Positions 6,692-7,344 of a DNA stretch of 7,344 bases are shown one piece after another. Each line of letters begins with the position of its first letter. Position 1 is the stretch's first letter. Where the stretch lies: assembly GCA_015490475.1 (NCBI GenBank), contig WFXT01000080.1:1-7344 (forward strand), given 5' to 3'. The notes under the pieces were generated by a model. It saw only the letters and a program-made list of their open reading frames with translations. It had not been told where the DNA came from and did no database searches. The position numbers and the translations under genes were made by a program. This stretch comes from Bacteroidota bacterium. Lineage in GTDB: Bacteria; Bacteroidota; Bacteroidia; JAADEI01.

Positions 6692-7285
6692 ATGGCGAGG
6701 AATGCGATATTGAAAAAGCTTGAAAGTATATACCGTAAACTGCAGGTGCGATTTCCCTATCCTGAAATTTGGTGGAATAAAATCTTTAGTATTCCGACTG
6801 ATGATTTAGTTGAAGTATTTGTTGAAAGGGCACGACAGGTTGATATTGAAGTTGAAATGTTTAATAATCCAGGGCAAATAAGGAAACGAATTAATGAATT
6901 ATTTGAACTGTATAGAGATATATGGTTTGATAGAACACTAATGAAAAGTAAGTTGGTGGCAGAGTTTGTTAGCAAGTCTAATCAATGGCAGGCAAAAGCT
7001 GGGATAACTGCTTGCAGAGCACTAATAGCACGAACAGGTTCAATAGTTGTGGATTCTTCTATTGGCAGACAAGCAGGATTAATAGCACCAGTTCATTTCG
7101 TTGTTGCTACTAAAAGCCAGATTTATCCAGATTTAAAAGATTTTTTTGAAGAGATTTCTTTGCAGGACGAAATGCCTTCTTCAATAAGTGTCATAACAGG
7201 ACCAAGTCGCACTGCCGACATTGAAAAGAAACTGGTCAAAGGAGCCCACGGACCTGCACAAATAACCGTACTTCTTCTCGCTTAA
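6692..7285 (+). CDS. LUD-domain protein, LutC/YkgG-like
   Basis: A 197-residue soluble protein with a LUD (lactate utilisation) domain, the fold of LutC and of the N-terminal part of LutB. Visible signs are the A103-G-I-T...I112-A-R-T-G-S-I-V-V-D segment (family form iAeTGtivl), the V138-A-T strand, and the terminal GPSRTADIEKKLVKGAHGP at 170-188, the most diagnostic motif, with conserved S172, D176, G187 and P188. No Cys-rich iron-sulfur motif is present and no LutA or LutB gene is nearby, so lactate oxidation as in Bacillus is not supported; the biochemical role is unknown. It begins 5 bp after the ftsH stop and is surely co-transcribed with it. From memory this ftsH-LUD pairing, followed by cdsA, is common in Bacteroidota. 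The AGG just before the ATG is too close to act as a normal Shine-Dalgarno. Confidence 0.88.
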   Translation: MARNAILKKLESIYRKLQVRFPYPEIWWNKIFSIPTDDLVEVFVERARQVDIEVEMFNNPGQIRKRINELFELYRDIWFDRTLMKSKLVAEFVSKSNQWQAKAGITACRALIARTGSIVVDSSIGRQAGLIAPVHFVVATKSQIYPDLKDFFEEISLQDEMPSSISVITGPSRTADIEKKLVKGAHGPAQITVLLLA

Positions 7286-7308
7286 ACAGTATTGGTAAGT
7301 AAAGAAAT

Positions 7309-7331
7309 ATTTTCTACTTTTGTTAGAAAAT
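7309..7331. repeat. Short AT-rich inverted repeat downstream of the LUD gene
   Basis: ATTTTCTA at 7309-7316 is perfectly repeated in inverse form as TAGAAAAT at 7324-7331 around a 7-nt loop, and a G-U pair (7308 with 7332) could extend it. Outside it, AAAG at 7301-7304 and CTTT at 7333-7336 are also complementary. The stem holds one G-C pair and no T-tract follows, so it is a poor intrinsic terminator; it could be a weak attenuator, an operator for the next gene or chance in AT-rich DNA. The 59-bp gap after 7285 otherwise holds no gene. An ATG at 7341 could begin the next rightward gene (cdsA would be expected from Bacteroidota gene order), but only one codon is visible. Confidence 0.35.
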
Positions 7332-7344
7332 GCTTTAACCATGA

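Noticed and set aside
1..7344. Mobile element, CRISPR array, defence or toxin-antitoxin system
   Set aside because: No transposase, integrase, direct-repeat array, tRNA or small gene pair was seen; gaps are at most 59 bp and the genes are housekeeping families.

Overview
The window looks like an ordinary chromosomal segment of a Bacteroidota (Bacteroidetes) bacterium. Three things point there. The gene order rsfS - ftsH - LUD-domain gene, with a biotin ligase gene divergent from it, is one I recall from this phylum. The UbiA-family protein is of the type usually annotated in Bacteroidota as geranylgeranylglycerol-phosphate geranylgeranyltransferase. None of the start codons has a convincing Shine-Dalgarno sequence; the leaders are AT-rich instead. 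No finer taxonomic placement is justified from the sequence alone.

Layout. Positions 1-4246 are a leftward (minus-strand) cluster. Read in its own direction it is a short biotin-protein ligase gene (4246-3701), an AcnA/IRP1-type aconitase gene (3682-1031), a UbiA prenyltransferase gene (1011-43), and the first codons of another gene at the window edge (30-1, perhaps Maf). The gaps are only 18, 19 and 12 bp, so one transcript is likely. Positions 4283-7285 are a rightward cluster: ribosomal silencing factor RsfS, the membrane AAA+ protease FtsH (its start overlaps the rsfS end) and a LUD-domain protein of the LutC kind, 5 bp after ftsH. The two clusters diverge from a 36-bp intergenic region (4247-4282) that must hold whatever promoters drive them. 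After the LUD gene come 59 bp with a short AT-rich inverted repeat, and a possible start codon at 7341 lies at the very edge.

Functional reading. The leftward cluster joins central carbon metabolism (citrate to isocitrate), biotin attachment to carboxylases and a membrane prenyl-lipid step. The rightward cluster joins translational silencing, membrane protein quality control and an uncharacterised LUD protein. Nearly all the DNA is explained by housekeeping genes. I see no tRNA, rRNA, mobile element, CRISPR array or defence system, and no intergenic stretch longer than 59 bp. The points most worth a second look are the UbiA paralog (possible archaeal-like ether lipids), the biotin ligase lacking its C-terminal domain, the orphan LUD gene tied to ftsH, and the two tiny start-stop ORFs just before ubiA.
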